A stretch of 61,532 bases of DNA, taken from positions 1-61,532 of the forward strand of contig CAZVGZ010000020.1 in the NCBI GenBank assembly GCA_964627605.1. Reading direction: 5' to 3'. The notes beneath the pieces are model-generated. The model saw nothing but the letters and a program-made list of their open reading frames with translations, had not been told where the DNA came from and made no database searches. This stretch comes from CAZVGZ01 sp964627605 (lineage in GTDB: Bacteria; Latescibacterota; MWCZ01; CAZVGZ01). Position 1 is the first letter of the stretch. Every line of letters begins with the position of its first letter. Both the position numbers and the translations under genes were made by a program. Below, in pieces: positions 60,970-61,532 of this stretch.

Positions 60970-61532
60970 TCTTTTCCCAGTCGTTTTGGAGCGTCAGGCA
61001 CACCTAGATGATATACATGGGGCAGATCGCGTGATTTGATTGCGTTGCGGGTGTCTACAATCAGTTGACTAGTCTCGGATATGTAGTCGAAATCAAACGC
61101 TGTGTGGTCGGTTACGATCACTACACAATCCGCTGACGAAAGTGTCTTTGAGTCCATCGGTAGCGAATCTAACTGAGTGCCATCCACGGTCAGTTGAGCG
61201 ACGTGAGGATCGTGGTAGGTGACATTGGCGTGTTTTTTCCAGAGCTCTATTATGATCTGTATAGCAGGCGATTCCCGAACGTCATCCACGTCTCTCTTGT
61301 AGGCTACGCCCAAGAGAAGTACATCTGCGCCGTTGAGACATTTCTGGGAGTTGTTGAGCGCTACCGTGACCTTGGTCTGAACGACGTTGGGCATGTGATC
61401 GTTTATGTCTGCGGCGACCTCAATGAACCTGGGCGAAAAGTTGACCTCTTTGGCCTTCCAGGTCAGATAGAACGGATCGATTGGAATGCAGTGTCCGCCC
61501 AAGCCAGGACCGGGATAGAATGGCATGAACCC
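60966..61532 (-). CDS. Nucleotide-sugar 6-dehydrogenase (WbpA/UDP-GlcNAc dehydrogenase-like), C-terminal part
   Basis: The last 188 codons of a UDP-glucose/GDP-mannose dehydrogenase family enzyme; the gene runs off the window end (GF precedes MPFYPGPGLGGHCIPIDPFY). The peptide has the catalytic-loop end and central helix region (GPGLGGHCIPIDP), the C-terminal domain (DVLLLGVAYKRDVDDVRESP), and HDPHVAQLTV, CVVIVTDHTAFDFDYI and VDTRNAIKSR. These match WbpA/WbpO-type UDP-N-acetylglucosamine 6-dehydrogenases. It is the first seen gene of a minus-strand surface-sugar operon. Confidence 0.88.
   Translation of the reverse strand, partial: GFMPFYPGPGLGGHCIPIDPFYLTWKAKEVNFSPRFIEVAADINDHMPNVVQTKVTVALNNSQKCLNGADVLLLGVAYKRDVDDVRESPAIQIIIELWKKHANVTYHDPHVAQLTVDGTQLDSLPMDSKTLSSADCVVIVTDHTAFDFDYISETSQLIVDTRNAIKSRDLPHVYHLGVPDAPKRLGKE

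Noticed and set aside
1..61532. CRISPR arrays, insertion sequences, integrases or prophage genes
   Set aside because: No regularly spaced repeats, transposase or integrase motifs, or phage structural genes were recognised on either strand.

Overview
The window is a chromosomal stretch of a Gram-negative bacterium with moderate GC. Clues to lineage are a tandem-fused UvrA of about 2,080 residues, secreted proteins ending in FlgD/T9SS-like Ig domains, several Gfo/Idh/MocA oxidoreductases, UroD-like, creatininase-like, metallophosphoesterase and polysaccharide-lyase genes, and outer-membrane barrels. Together they suggest a Poribacteria- or Latescibacterota-like bacterium, perhaps host- or particle-associated. 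That placement is inference from gene content only. The genetic code looks standard: TGA ends intact genes, including overlapping ones such as gcvT/comB (ATGA).

Layout. 1-11,000 is an eroded, accessory-type region: an RND pump tail, a broken SGNH hydrolase, an esterase, an intact oligogalacturonate-lyase-like propeller with a broken paralogue, SufR beside a cysteine desulfurase scrap, a broken Rieske-TPP fusion running into the antisense of tRNA-Pro(TGG), an MsbA-type ABC exporter and a FadL remnant. 11,000-23,000 holds a BFN-domain protein, a TPR/periplasmic-binding protein, LarE, a shattered outer-membrane barrel gene, gcvT-comB, a membrane protein translationally coupled to a phosphoesterase, a chimeric ORF and a UroD-like gene. 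23,000-30,000 is a CBM9-like protein and the tandem uvrA. 30,000-45,900 holds an AGXT-type aminotransferase, an ImmA/IrrE-like protein without its zinc motif, pcm, a DedA-like protein, a frameshifted Omp85 barrel, aroA, a methyltransferase, a DUF218 protein, a 1,148-residue heparinase-like lyase, aroC, a creatininase-like gene, and a peroxiredoxin-SDR-Gfo/Idh operon. 46,000-52,100 is the NfeD-NfeD-FloA membrane-microdomain cluster followed by purE and ilvD. 52,500-61,532 holds an FGGY kinase with a phosphoesterase, a TPR-PpiC protein, a MEMO1-AMMECR1 fusion, another chimeric ORF, queF and the start of a nucleotide-sugar operon (acyltransferase, 3-dehydrogenase, 6-dehydrogenase) for a surface glycan.

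The most striking overall feature is the density of broken genes among intact housekeeping genes. They show two signatures: G-to-A or C-to-T nonsense changes, including three TGA codons exactly where homologues are expected to have tryptophan, and one-base indels in short homopolymers. Outer-membrane proteins and degradative enzymes are hit preferentially. Two ORFs look like deletion-born chimeras. The pattern is either ongoing genome erosion or read/assembly error, and raw reads would decide. No CRISPR array, insertion sequence or prophage was recognised.
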